53,145 nt of DNA from Asterionellopsis glacialis. Lineage: Eukaryota; Bacillariophyta; Plagiogrammaphyceae; Rhaphoneidales; Asterionellopsidaceae. The stretch lies in NCBI GenBank assembly GCA_014885115.2, contig WKLE02001684.1:34846-87990 (forward strand), given 5' to 3'. Made by a program: the position numbers and the translations under genes. Under the pieces are notes generated by a model. That model had not been told where the DNA came from, searched no databases, and was given only the letters and a program-made list of their open reading frames with translations. Below are positions 37,947 to 48,284 of the stretch, piece by piece (position 1 is the first letter of the stretch; every line of letters begins with the position of its first letter).

Positions 37947-39074
37947 TCATTTCGCCGTATCTCTGTACTGCTGTATGATGTGTTCCAACGCCTCCTCCCA
38001 GGTCTCCCTTGGCCTAAATCCAAGGACTTCCCGTGCCCGTGTATTGTTAAAAGTCTTCTCCACCAAAGGTATCCCCATATACTTGTGTGGTGGGGCACCA
38101 GGCAGCTCATCCTCCGTCTTGGCCGTCAGTTTCTGTAGTCCATATTTTGTGGCTGCTCCGAACCTGACGGCGTGCAGAACCCCCCGAGGTAAAAGGGTAA
38201 AGTCCCATCCCAGCATCGTGGCGGCAGCACCGGCGATCTCGTGCACCTTGGGGGCTTTTCCGGCTCGGCACTTGGTAACGAACGTTGCTGTCCCGCCTAT
38301 TCCATCACCACTGGCAGTTTTGGCTGGCTCGTCGCCGAGACATTCTGCCGCTCGGATGAGCGCCCTACTAAAGTCTGGCGCACCAATATAGTCGATCTGC
38401 TCGCTATCCACCGAAATTATCCGGCCGGGTGTTTTAAAAAGGTCCCGACAAGTGTAGTCGGTGGGACTGGCAAGTATTCCTCCTACACGAAGGGCGCACG
38501 TTCTCATCCCATCCGTCCCGTCCGCGGCCAGCACCGTCTCTTCGGCTCGACGCTTGCTGGCATCGTACGGCAGAGAATATTCTTCGAGGGGTGGAAGGGG
38601 CGTACCCTCGTCGGCTCCTACAGACGGAGTCAGATGATCGGTAGCGGCTATTGATGAAACGTACACTAACCGTCCTACACCCGCAGCCCGACACGCCTCG
38701 ATTAGGCCCGAGACACCAGTCTCGTTAACCTTACGGAACGCCGAGGCCGGAGCATTCTGAACGTCAGGCGTAACCATGGAAAAGACCACATCAGATCCCC
38801 GAACGGCATCGGTCAGAGATGCCACAGTATCGTTTCCGAGATCATGACGGACAAATTCAACGTTTCGAGGAGTTTGCCATCGAGAATCCGCTGTGCCGGG
38901 AAGCGAATGCTCAGCTTCGGCGCGTCCTCCAGCAGTTCCACAGTGCTGTGCGACGTCGACAACACGAACTCCGAGGCCAGAATCAAGGAGAGTGTGCTGC
39001 ATCACCCGCCCGAGGTTGCCATTGCCACCAATGAGTGCGGCGTTTACGAGAGGCCGGGCGTTAGCGGCTGCCAT
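37947..39074 (-). CDS. 3beta-HSD-type NAD(P)-dependent short-chain dehydrogenase, GC-rich (375 aa)
   Basis: ATG 39074 is chosen; the frame extends upstream only to a TTG. Extended-SDR features are AALIGGNGNLGRVM (nucleotide-binding G-x-x-G-x-x-G), the adenine-ribose acid in VRVVD, RLVYVSSIAATD (catalytic Ser) and YDASKRRAEE (catalytic Y-x-x-x-K). The active centre is complete. C-terminal motifs (VEKTFNNTRAREVLGFRPR, WEEALEHII) match the 3beta-hydroxysteroid dehydrogenase/isomerase group, including sterol C4-decarboxylases, so sterol or isoprenoid oxidation is plausible. No signal peptide or membrane anchor is obvious. Codon use is far GC-richer than in neighbouring genes: 36 of 60 bases are G/C on 38461-38520, against 19 of 60 on 37441-37500. 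This suggests foreign origin or distinct expression class. Confidence 0.85.
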   Translation of the reverse strand: MAAANARPLVNAALIGGNGNLGRVMQHTLLDSGLGVRVVDVAQHCGTAGGRAEAEHSLPGTADSRWQTPRNVEFVRHDLGNDTVASLTDAVRGSDVVFSMVTPDVQNAPASAFRKVNETGVSGLIEACRAAGVGRLVYVSSIAATDHLTPSVGADEGTPLPPLEEYSLPYDASKRRAEETVLAADGTDGMRTCALRVGGILASPTDYTCRDLFKTPGRIISVDSEQIDYIGAPDFSRALIRAAECLGDEPAKTASGDGIGGTATFVTKCRAGKAPKVHEIAGAAATMLGWDFTLLPRGVLHAVRFGAATKYGLQKLTAKTEDELPGAPPHKYMGIPLVEKTFNNTRAREVLGFRPRETWEEALEHIIQQYRDTAK

Positions 39075-39368
39075 GGTGCCGGCTGTTCCAATCTGGAGTT
39101 GAACGTTTTTCGTCCTCAAGTCGGCTTTCTTTCGGGCCGGGCTTTCTCCGCATCTAATATGCGCATTTTTCTACACATAGCCTGTATGTAATCCTCTAGA
39201 GACAAGCACGACTGGAAACAGAAAAAAACTCTACGGCAGAGAACAGCGAAGAGCAACAAGGGACGAAGAAAAGATTCACAGTGAGAGACTCTTCTCAGTA
39301 TCTCAAGTCATCTACCATCAAGCAGGAAGAAGAATTCTGCATACAAAGAAATAAGAATACTGTACCTT
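39075..39368. other. Short divergent intergenic region
   Basis: It separates the starts of the GC-rich SDR gene and the TIR-like/TPR gene. TACTGTA at 39358-39364 lies five bases upstream of the TPR-gene ATG at 39369. No other feature seen. Confidence 0.4.
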
Positions 39369-41574
39369 ATGTCTTCATTGAAAGTGCCACAGCAGTCCTC
39401 TCTCGGAGAAGATGCTGGCCGTTGCATCAACAATACAAATGTTTCTTGTACTAATACTAGCATTTCGGCAGCGACGCGACATTGTAAGAAAAAGGATAAT
39501 AATCCAAATCTTGACAAACTGGGTGTGAGCGTTCATTATCTTGAAACTCACTTTATGGAAGAAGTACGTCAGGCAGGATTAAACGAAACTTCCAAGATTT
39601 ATGAGATTGAAAATCTTGATAACCAAACCCCTGGTGTGATTCGACGAAAAGGGCTTACTATCATGTCACCCACAGACAACAAAATTGGCGCAGCGTACAT
39701 TCATTGTCTCGAAGGTGATGATAATGTTGGTTGTGCGAACTTTATGTTAAGTTATACATGGGATTATAGCATTGGCGATATCATTGATACATTGACGTCC
39801 TATTGTACCTCCGTGAATCTCGACCCCAAACGAACTTATATTTGGATTTGTTGCTTATGCGTGAATCAACATCGTGTTATTGAACAGAAAAATTCTGGAA
39901 TGCTTGTTCCAACAGATGTATTCTTCAATGAATTTGAAACACGTGTTATTGGGATTGGTCATGTATTGGCCATGATGGCACCATGGAAGAAACCAAAATA
40001 CCTTACAAGAATTTGGTGTATATTTGAAATATATACAGCCCATCAACAACAATGCCAAATTACTATTGTTATGCCACCAGAACAAAAAAATCAATTACAA
40101 TATGAATTACTAAGTGAAGAGGAAGGTAATTTCGAAACGTTGTATGAAGCTCTTGCTAATACCAAAATTGAAGATGCCAACGCAACTGTAGAAAATGATC
40201 GTGTGGCAATATTGGGGATGGTTCAAAAAAAACGGTGGTCCTGGTTACTATGGTTTGAATATTGAAGTGAATGCATTGTTACGTTCATGGGTACTTTCTT
40301 CAATCAGCGAGACAGCTAGAAACCAGCTAGAAACCGAATCATTGTCAGAACAAGAAAGGATGCTTTCCCACTCATATTTTTGCAATCGAGCTGGAATTTT
40401 ATTGATGGAAAACGATGAGCTCGATGAAGCCTTAGTCATGTATCATAAGTCTCTTGCGATCCGAGAATCATTACTGGGTATAAGTCATCATGACACTGCG
40501 ACTACTTGCAATAACATTGGTGCAGTGTTGGATATGAAAGGGAACTATGACGAAGCCTTGTTCATGTATCGTAAGGCTCTTGCAATTCGGGAATCAACCT
40601 TGGGACTAAATAATGCAGATACTGCCATTTCTTACAATAATATAGGTTATATATTGCGTGTCAAAGGTAATTATGAAGAAGCCTTAGTAATGCACCGCAA
40701 GGCGCTTATAATCTTTGAATCAGTGCTGGGAGTGGATGATACCACCACCGCGAAATCGTACAGCAATGTTGGTGCAGTGTTGAGTCTGCAAGGTAATCTT
40801 GATGAAGCTTTAGTCATGTACAACAAGGCTCTTACTATCCGTGAATCAGTATATGGTGTTCATCATCAAGATACTGCCAGGTGCTACGATAACATTGGTT
40901 CTGTGTTTTATATTAAAGGTGAGTACGATGAAGCCTTGGCCATGTACCGTAAGGCTCTTGTCGGGTCTGAAAAAATATTGGGAACACATCACACAGAAAC
41001 TGCCACTTCGTACAATAATATCGGCGTAGTATTGTGCGATAAAATGAATTATGATGAAGCCCTTGACATGCACCACAAGGCTCTGGCGATAAGGGAATCA
41101 GTATTGGGTGTTCGTCACGAAGACACTGCGAGGTCCTGCCATAATATTGGTGAAGTGTTGAGTCGGAAAGGTAATATCGACGAAGCCTTAGTCATGCACC
41201 GCAGGGCGCTTGAGATTAGGGAATCAGTCCTTGGGGAAAATCATCGAGATACTGCGACTTCCTACAGTAATGTCGGTGCAGTACTCCGCCGGAAAGGTAG
41301 TCCTAATTACGACGAAGCTTTAGTCATGCATCGTAAAGCTTTTTCTATTTTTGAGTCAACACTAGGAAAAAATCATCAAAATACTGCCGCTGCTTGCATT
41401 AACATTGCTTGCGTACTGTATGGCAAAGGCAATTACGAAGAAGCCCTAAACATGCACCGTAAAGCTCTTGCTATTGTTGAATTAGAATTGGGATCTACTC
41501 ATCCACATACTTTGGTTGTGAAAGGGAGTATTGAACATATTGAACAGGTAGACCTTTGCATCTCAAAACGATAA
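39369..41574 (+). CDS. TIR-like domain plus kinesin-light-chain-type TPR protein, frameshifted at an A8 run
   Basis: The protein is read in two frames. Codons from ATG 39369 run to about 40225, and the second frame continues to 41574. The join is a run of eight A (40226-40233). With seven A the product reads MVQKNGGPGYYGLN without interruption (about 734 aa). The N-terminal domain has FMLSYTWDYSIGDIIDTL (beta-A/alpha-A like a TIR F-L-S-Y), YIWICCLCVNQH, and MAPWKKPKYLTRIWCIFEIY, which resembles the TIR S-xx-WC-xx-E box. It then carries nine 42-residue TPR units with the core YDEALVMYRKALAIRESVLG, the type found in kinesin light chains and NLR-like sensors. The unit repeats at DNA level every 126 bp. 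Likely a sensor or scaffold; NADase activity is not established because no catalytic Glu was assigned. Confidence 0.78.
40423..41496 (+). repeat. Nine tandem 126-bp units (TPR coding)
   Basis: The D/E-E-A-L codons recur exactly every 126 bases from 40423; the eighth interval is 6 bases longer because of a two-codon insertion (S-P-N region near 41300). Nucleotide similarity between units is clearly higher than needed for the protein motif, so unit number could vary between alleles by unequal crossing-over. Confidence 0.85.
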
Positions 41575-41810
41575 TTTTGTCTTAGTTCATACCCTCTTCT
41601 TTCTTTCTCTATTGGAGCCATTGTGAGGCTAAATATAAAGAACACGGTATTCGAAACATAGAACACTACCAAGAACTTCCAAACGAATTTAAATACGTCA
41701 TAAATTAAAATATAAACATACTGCATTCCATGCATGGATACTATGGTTGCGTTTATCTCCTTTTTAACTTTTGTTTTTAACTTTTCTTTCCAATGCATTT
41801 GCATATCTTT
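41575..41810. other. Short convergent intergenic region
   Basis: 3' ends of the TIR-like/TPR gene and the cyclase gene face each other with 236 bases between the stop codons. AT-rich; nothing else seen. Confidence 0.4.
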
Positions 41811-44002
41811 TTACCTGTACCATTGACATGAAAAGATAGCCATTTCACCGCTTACACCTTTCAATTGTTGGGTACCTAAAAATACTGCTTGGACATTGGT
41901 CCCCATAGCGGGAGCGTTATCAGATGCACCCATAATTCCACAAACAACTTGCCCAGGTTCAGCAAATCCAGCAACGCGTGCTGCACGATTTACAACTGTA
42001 CCAAAATAGTCAGCACGTCCAGTAATTGCATGAGGTCCCATACTTGTAAAGTGACCTGTATGGATGCCAATTTTAATCAAACCACGACGGTTGACATTTG
42101 GATGAAAGGCTGCATTTTGTTGGATAGCATCGATCAGTGACAAACCAAATTTGACTGCATTTTCACGTGATGCAAAGGCTAGCATCCATGCACCACGATC
42201 TTCTTGACATTCATATCCATCACCTATTTCAAGTTTTGATCGTAATAATTTCCACAAAACTGTAAATGTTTGATCTGCCAAATCTTCATGAAGTTCCTTC
42301 AAGCCGACAGTATATACAAATGCAATAGTTGCTAATCCATTTTTGTACGGTGCATCCAAAAAAGAAGATGTAATTTGTTTTTTGGTGATGGGTGGATCAA
42401 ACATCCGTCCATTGGCTGGCTCACTGCCATACCCACCTTCACTTCTTCGATTTTTGTAGTAATCATATGCAAACGCCTTTGGGACTAATTGAACGACGAA
42501 TTTATATACATCGCCACTATCACCACCATTGTTGTAGGTATTTTCACCACGTGATTTATCAGAGTACAATAAATGTTCACCAAGATCTAAAACTTGTGGA
42601 TCATCTAAATCACGCAATCGTCCTGATACCTGTCGATACGCATCAATCGTCATTAGGATTTGTCCACCATGACACAGCCCTTCCGTACCCTTGGCAATCA
42701 TAACAGTGGGTCCGGAGTATCTCGTATGACCTGTAATTTCATGTAATTTGGACGCCGCCGGTCCATGATGCATCCCCATGCGGACACGTAAACCACGGAA
42801 TTTCCCCACCTTGTCAACTTGTGCATGTGGATTTTGTAATATTGTATCAGACCATGGTGCACGGTACAAATCCATTTGAACTTGTAAACAAAATGCACTA
42901 GCATCTACAGGATTGTGAAATGCTAATTGGAAGGCATCACCCTCGGTCGTGATTTCATACCCATTTGCTTCTGCACAACACTTTCTCATTATGTCATCAT
43001 GTGTCCTCAATGCATCTTCCATGGCATTTGGATTTGCCTCCCAAAGCGCTGTTGAACCCTGAACATCTGTAAAGACAATTGTAACATTTCCCGTGGGTGG
43101 TTCCTGTATTAGTGGATCAGAGGAAGATGACGCAGCCAGCTTATCAAGGAAAGGTACACGTGGCTTTGGTCGACGTTCACGTTTGGCAGCATTAGTCTTA
43201 TTATGAGAATTTCTCGTACTTGAAGAACGAACATTGCGATCACCGTGATGATGATTAGATGTAGATAACCGTGGATCTATACGTCGTGATTGATTTTGAT
43301 AATTGTGATTCGATTCACTCAACCTTTGAGGAAAGGGAGGTCTTCTTCCTGAATCGTCATGATTGTCAACATCTTTTAGATTTTCCATACTATTAGGTCT
43401 TCTAGGTTTCGTAAATTTGGCATTTTTCATTTCAGTGATTTTCATTTCAGTTTGTTGTAAAGATCTGAATGATCTTTGCGTTTTTAATTTTTCTTGTTCT
43501 TCTGCATCCATGATATCACTAATATGACTTAGTTTACCAAAACAACCTTCCACAATTTTCGATAATTTTTCACGTTGTTTATCAAACTTGGGTGAGCGAT
43601 AATCTTGATGACGTGGAATTTCTTCGACAATGAATTGCACAAGACGTTTGCCTACCATATACGTCTTGTCCAAATCCCGCACATCTTCTTTTCTAAAATA
43701 ATTGCGTTCGAATTTAGCATTCAACTAAATACAAGTTTGTGTGCGTGTTCAACGAAAATTTAGATTTTCAAATTTGAATGGAAAGTGAAAAAAATGTGAG
43801 GCATGGAATTGATATTTTTTGTCTCTCTTCCTTGCTTTTTCAACTTTTCAGCAAACATCATACTAACACGTACCTTTTTTGCTGCTTGAAAGAATTTATC
43901 TAATTTTAAATTTCTCCCATCACGACTACTTGGAAGATCTAATTCAAGATCATGCATTTCGATCCGCAATGCAGCACGACGGCGTTCTCCTGGACGATTC
44001 AT
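41811..44002 (-). CDS. Class III nucleotidyl cyclase with two complementary catalytic domains (680 aa, 2 exons)
   Basis: Exons 44002-43874 and 43724-41811 are joined in phase by a 149-nt GTACGT...TAG intron. The longer frame upstream of 44002 lacks an ATG. A basic, disordered N-terminus (about 250 residues) precedes two cyclase homology domains. Domain 1 (about 255-450) has VTIVFTDVQGST and TTEGDAFQLAF, keeping both metal-binding Asp. Its transition-state Asn/Arg motif is degenerate (GPTVMIAKGTEG). Domain 2 (about 507-675) lacks the first Asp (IAFVYTVG) but keeps DYFGTVVNRAAR with Asn and Arg. Together they could form one working site, as in mammalian membrane adenylate cyclases. No membrane segment is seen, so it is probably soluble. 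It makes cAMP or cGMP; substrate specificity is not assigned. Confidence 0.88.
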
Positions 44003-45153
44003 TGTGGCTACTTTTAAATTGATTCCTAGAGCACAATGCGCTGTTATCGTAAATGCTCGTTTCGGGAGTGTCAACGATCACAAGAGAGTTGACTCTTACT
44101 TGTGAGACTTATTTGACAGTGCGAGTTAGTGTTTGTAGTACCCTCGTGTGTGTTGTATGATGTGGCGATTATACTCTGAACGGTAGATGAGATTATTGTT
44201 TGCTCTGCCCGGAAAAGAGAGTGGCAAAAGGTGTCGCGTCTTACTTGACGACTTGGTGGGATGCAGTCCTTTAGAGTGTGGTGTCACAATGGGAACAACA
44301 GTACAGAGTACGGTTTTTCCCGCAAGTTGTTTTTCGCTTGTCCAAATTAATTTTGTACGTAGAGTACAGGAAGTTCAAACTATGGCAAAGAACACCAACA
44401 ATTATTTATTTAGTCCGCATAAGATACTCCCGTTTTCAGGTGATATGTGCCCAAGCTGCCAACCCAACGTTCGAAAGTTCAATCTATCTCTAGCACATCT
44501 TGTTTGGTATAAATGTAGGGATTTTTCGCTATATTGAAGTAGTCGTAGATTACCTATTCACGTGATCAAAAAACTTACTTACACAAAGAACGGAGACATT
44601 TTGGAATATTTAACCAAGTGCAATTCAGAAAGTAGAAAGGTGTTTTACGATTTAAGAAGGTCTGATTACAATAATCAAAAATGAGCTTACTACTGTGCGT
44701 CGATTTCTTACGTATGCACAATCTATAAATAGCTTTTTTTCATAATGATTGATCAGTATAAACGAGCAAGAAACTATCATTTCTTTTCTGTGAAAGTAGT
44801 AATACACATCATATTATGACTCCGTTTTTTGCTAAAAAAAATCGTTTAAGTAGAGATCTATACGCAGAGGATCAGTAGGACTAGGACCTACGAGTTTACT
44901 CTACCCCTTTCATTCAAATCGGATATTCTTATTCTAGATTTTTATCTGAGACAAATTCATATCGTACTGTACCTGTATTAATTTTGTACATTTTCCTGTT
45001 ATTATTTTTTAGCCTTGATTCTCGACCAATACATTTCGTTCAATCAAGAATCTTGAGCAATGACCACTCGGATGTAAAACGCCTGCCGGTCCCAGAGATT
45101 CAAATGGGTTTCATCTTTCACTAATTTTATTTAGTGACATCGATTAGATTGAA
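44003..45153. other. Divergent intergenic region (1.15 kb), no gene seen
   Basis: Promoter regions of the cyclase and the 45-kb SDR-like gene. A plus-strand frame at 44187-44537 has no coding character. TACTGTA occurs at 44965-44971, and AGTAGGACTAGGACCTACGAG near 44875 belongs to the TAGTCCTA-like words seen elsewhere. No RNA gene recognised. Confidence 0.45.
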
Positions 45154-46218
45154 ATGACTCCACGTGAATTTGAAAATCATACTCTGTGTGTAAATAACTC
45201 CAGAAACTGCAAGACAGCACCATTGTCGGATTCTACAATGTCAACAGCGAGTTCGTCCACCATTACACCTATGCGTCTTTTGATATTCGGAGGAACAGGT
45301 TTCTGTGGACGAGCCATGGTAGAACGTGCTCTCCAATTTCATAAGAGATCTCCTTCGTCGTCACCCCAAAGCCCCAGCAATAGTGCGGCATCTGATAAAA
45401 CGAAGGAACAAGTAAACGATATTTCTTCCGACAATGAAATAGAGATTACTGTGTTTGTACGTGACGAACAACGTGCCAAATCTCTCTTTTCCAAAATGGA
45501 CACCAAGCTGAGTAAGAAAAATGATGAAGATTGTGTATTGTCTTCCATCAATAATAGGATTCACTACATTGAGGGTGATATTTATTCTTCGAATGATGTG
45601 AAAGAAGCCTTCCTGAAAACTATTCCTGATGCAGTGATTAGTTATTTGTCATCCTATCGTCATCCACATGACCAAATGTCAGCTCTGACACAGAATATAA
45701 TTTCTGCGCTGAAAGATGCACCCGCATCAGACCCTACAAGAAAATACCCCTTGAGATTTGTTCATTTCGGATATCCTCGTGGTGATGAGAGTCATGGCAC
45801 CCGTATCGAAAATATAATTGTAAACATGACGGAATGCATATCTTGTACAAAATATGGTCCTGCCATCCGTGACCACAAGGCAGTCCTGCAGCTGCTCAAG
45901 GATGAATCGTCACAAAAAACCAATAGCAACTCACAATCGTCTTCTAGTTCATCATCACAATCAAATTTGGACTATACGATATTTGCAGCTCCTAAAATGG
46001 TAAATAGATCTTCTACAAAACCGTATTACGGTGAATACGGAACTGTAGATATTGCAATACAATCAGCTCGTGTATGGGACTTTGTATCCACAAGAGATGC
46101 AGCAGATTTAATATTGTCACATCTTGTTCGTGCTATAATGGTATCCAAAGATACCGAGAAGGAACCAGAAAATCAGCAATCCATGTTACCTAAACTTTTA
46201 TGTCTATCATATAAGTAG
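45154..46218 (+). CDS. Atypical SDR/NmrA-like NAD(P)-binding protein (354 aa)
   Basis: Single exon from ATG 45154. After a 40-residue Ser/Thr-rich N-terminus the Rossmann motif RLLIFGGTGFCGRAM appears, followed by ITVFVRDEQRAKSL and HYIEGDIYSSNDVKEAF (the typical D-(V/I) after beta-3), then VISYLSSYRHPHDQM and RFVHFGYPRGDES. The catalytic Tyr-x-x-x-Lys and Ser of true dehydrogenases are not evident, so it may be an atypical SDR of the NmrA/NAD(P)-sensor type or an isomerase-like protein. Two Ser/Asn-rich low-complexity inserts (45340-45430 and 45910-45965) interrupt the fold. No targeting signal is certain. Confidence 0.72.
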   Translation: MTPREFENHTLCVNNSRNCKTAPLSDSTMSTASSSTITPMRLLIFGGTGFCGRAMVERALQFHKRSPSSSPQSPSNSAASDKTKEQVNDISSDNEIEITVFVRDEQRAKSLFSKMDTKLSKKNDEDCVLSSINNRIHYIEGDIYSSNDVKEAFLKTIPDAVISYLSSYRHPHDQMSALTQNIISALKDAPASDPTRKYPLRFVHFGYPRGDESHGTRIENIIVNMTECISCTKYGPAIRDHKAVLQLLKDESSQKTNSNSQSSSSSSSQSNLDYTIFAAPKMVNRSSTKPYYGEYGTVDIAIQSARVWDFVSTRDAADLILSHLVRAIMVSKDTEKEPENQQSMLPKLLCLSYK

Positions 46219-46424
46219 TTGCACTTGAAGCAAAACTTAGTTAAAAAATAGTGTCTATAAAAATGAGTTTAGACACAAAAATAACAGGCATCTGCTGGCA
46301 ATTAAGGGACCACATCCTTATTCCCATTGAGATAAAGCTTATTGGATATATTCAAAACTAATTTACATGGTACGGACTCCCCCCCCAATAATACTCAAGT
46401 ATAACCATACTCACAGCAGTTGTG
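46219..46424. other. Short convergent intergenic region
   Basis: 3' regions of the SDR-like gene and the DUF1996 gene. A C8 run lies near 46379. Nothing else seen. Confidence 0.4.
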
Positions 46425-48284
46425 CTATAGTAAGAGCGCATAGAAAGCAGCAATTGCAAAAGTCAGAATAGTACTACAGCCCATTGCACCTGATTCAGGT
46501 ATGGTTTCGTCTCCGTCATTACTGTCAGACATGTTTTCAGACAAATCTATACTCTCAGACGGGTCCAAACTAGACGGGTTTGACGAAGGATGCTTTGACG
46601 GTTCTAATGTTGACTTTGATGTCGGTGCAATTGATGGTTCAACATCTACACCTTCAGATAGATTGGCACCTCCAAACAGATCATCACTAAGTTGTTCCCA
46701 TGATTTCTCAATAAGTGGAGGACCTTGACATGTGTCCCTGGGTAGTTTGGTGGTGATATCGGTGGCTTCATCAATGACGAGTCGTCTGACATCACTATCC
46801 GAAATAGCCCGAGGAATATATTCACTAAGTGTAAGGAAATTTACAGTGCTTTCTTCATCAGGTGTGCAATCACAGGGAGGGTTATATTCACCAACCTCTT
46901 GATATGGATAATACGGACAATTATCAATAATCTCTTGTAGTTTGCCCTCTTCCCACCCATTGAAAAAATCGACATGAAATTCAGACCTGCCATCACTTAG
47001 TTGGTACTTTCCACCCTTATAATCATGGATACGCACAAAGAGTTGAACTTGAGGCAGACGATGATTGAATCCTGAAGGGCATTCACCAGCTACTTCTCCA
47101 TTCAATGTGTAACTCATATGGCTCTTATGGTCGTTGGTGTTTCCCAACTCTACCCCATCCCAGCAGGTTGGCATTGCTAAAGGTAATCAAATAAATTTTA
47201 AACATCAAAAGGTCAGTCCGTTTGTTGCTGCTTGTGGGGTACTGGAAAAGGGATCTGAACACCCATTGTTCAGCTGAAAGTCCGCTTTTGCAACAACAAC
47301 AACAGCAACAACAACAACTTACCAAGTGCGATGCCAACAAAGTCACAAGATCGCTCTGGGAAATATAGACGATCCCATGATACACAGCTTTCTTCTCCAT
47401 TGATGTACATGCAACATTCTGTAAATATATTAAACCCCATCTCTCCACCTGCTTTCGCCCCAATATCATCAGAAGCGGCAATCATACGAAATCCAGGAGG
47501 GAAGGCTTCGGTTTTGGGTTCCACACTGTTATCCCAACGATAATAGGGACTAGTGTCCAAATTTGATACGCGTGTGAATATTTCAGTCCCGTCCTCATTT
47601 TCAGTAACCTCATAAATACTGGGATGCTATTGTATAGGATAATGTATAAGGAGTATTTGGTTGGATTGGAAATTTTTGTTCCAGTGTAAAAGAAATGTGA
47701 GAAAGTCAACTAATGTAATGAAATAGGGAATTCGATAGATATTCAGGTAGAAAGACACCCTTCATGTAGGAGGAGCTCAACTAAACACGTACCCAATAGA
47801 GAGATTGGTTTTCCACCACGGGACTTGTGCTGAACTCAGGTGGCGTATTGAGTAGGTCTTGGTAGGTTGTATCTGGATGAAAATTCAAAGGTCCGTAAAA
47901 CTGCGCAAATCGGGAGTAAAGACACAAAAAGAATATAATGATTTAAAAAAATGTAGTTGCAAAATAGTATACAGTATGAGCAAAACCCATAAAAAGAACT
48001 TTTCAGTGACATGTAGGAATCCAAACAAAACTAACGCCTACTTGCATTTTTCACAATGTACGATATCGTAGGGCAGAAACGACAGAGTCGCTCTTTCACC
48101 AACTTACCGTATGCACGTGATCTGAAGCACATTCTTGGTTGATAATAGGATCGCTCCTGGCATGACCAGACGGGTTCTCGTAAAACAAACACATCTTTAC
48201 CATTTGACCTTGAGCGTCGACGATATCGACCACGATGGTGCTTCCAGCAGTTATTGCAAACAGAGCAATCTTGCTTAACATCAT
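46425..48284 (-). CDS. Secreted DUF1996-domain protein, possibly GPI-anchored (446 aa, 4 exons)
   Basis: Exons 48284-48108, 47900-47793, 47626-47323 and 47176-46425 join in phase across GT-AG introns of 207, 166 and 146 nt. The leader MMLSKIALFAITAGSTIVV is a signal peptide. The body matches DUF1996, known mainly from fungal secreted proteins. SDPIINQECASDHVHTFYG is the D-P-I-V...S-H-x-H-x-F-x-G region, SLYWHPSIYEV spans a splice site, and PPGFRMIAASDD follows. CWDGVELGNTNDHKSHMSY and CPSGFNHRLPQVQLFVR complete it. The two His-rich motifs are the family's conserved putative metal-binding or catalytic positions; no activity is proven. A Ser/Pro/Asp-rich linker and a hydrophobic end (STILTFAIAAFYALLL) suggest a GPI signal or membrane anchor. 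A GPI anchor would connect it to the PGAP1-like enzyme of this window, though only in a general way. Confidence 0.85.
47291..47319. repeat. CAA/GTT microsatellite in a DUF1996-gene intron
   Basis: Nine CAA-like units with one CAG interruption, lying in the third intron directly after its donor site on the minus strand. Length variation here could affect splicing, but nothing in the sequence shows that it does. Confidence 0.8.

Noticed and set aside
38241..39191. Several plus-strand open frames opposite the GC-rich SDR gene
   Set aside because: GC-rich coding DNA leaves long antisense frames by chance; the minus strand has full SDR motifs.
44187..44537. 116-codon frame upstream of the SDR-like gene
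   Set aside because: No motif, no biased codon use and no plausible splice partners.
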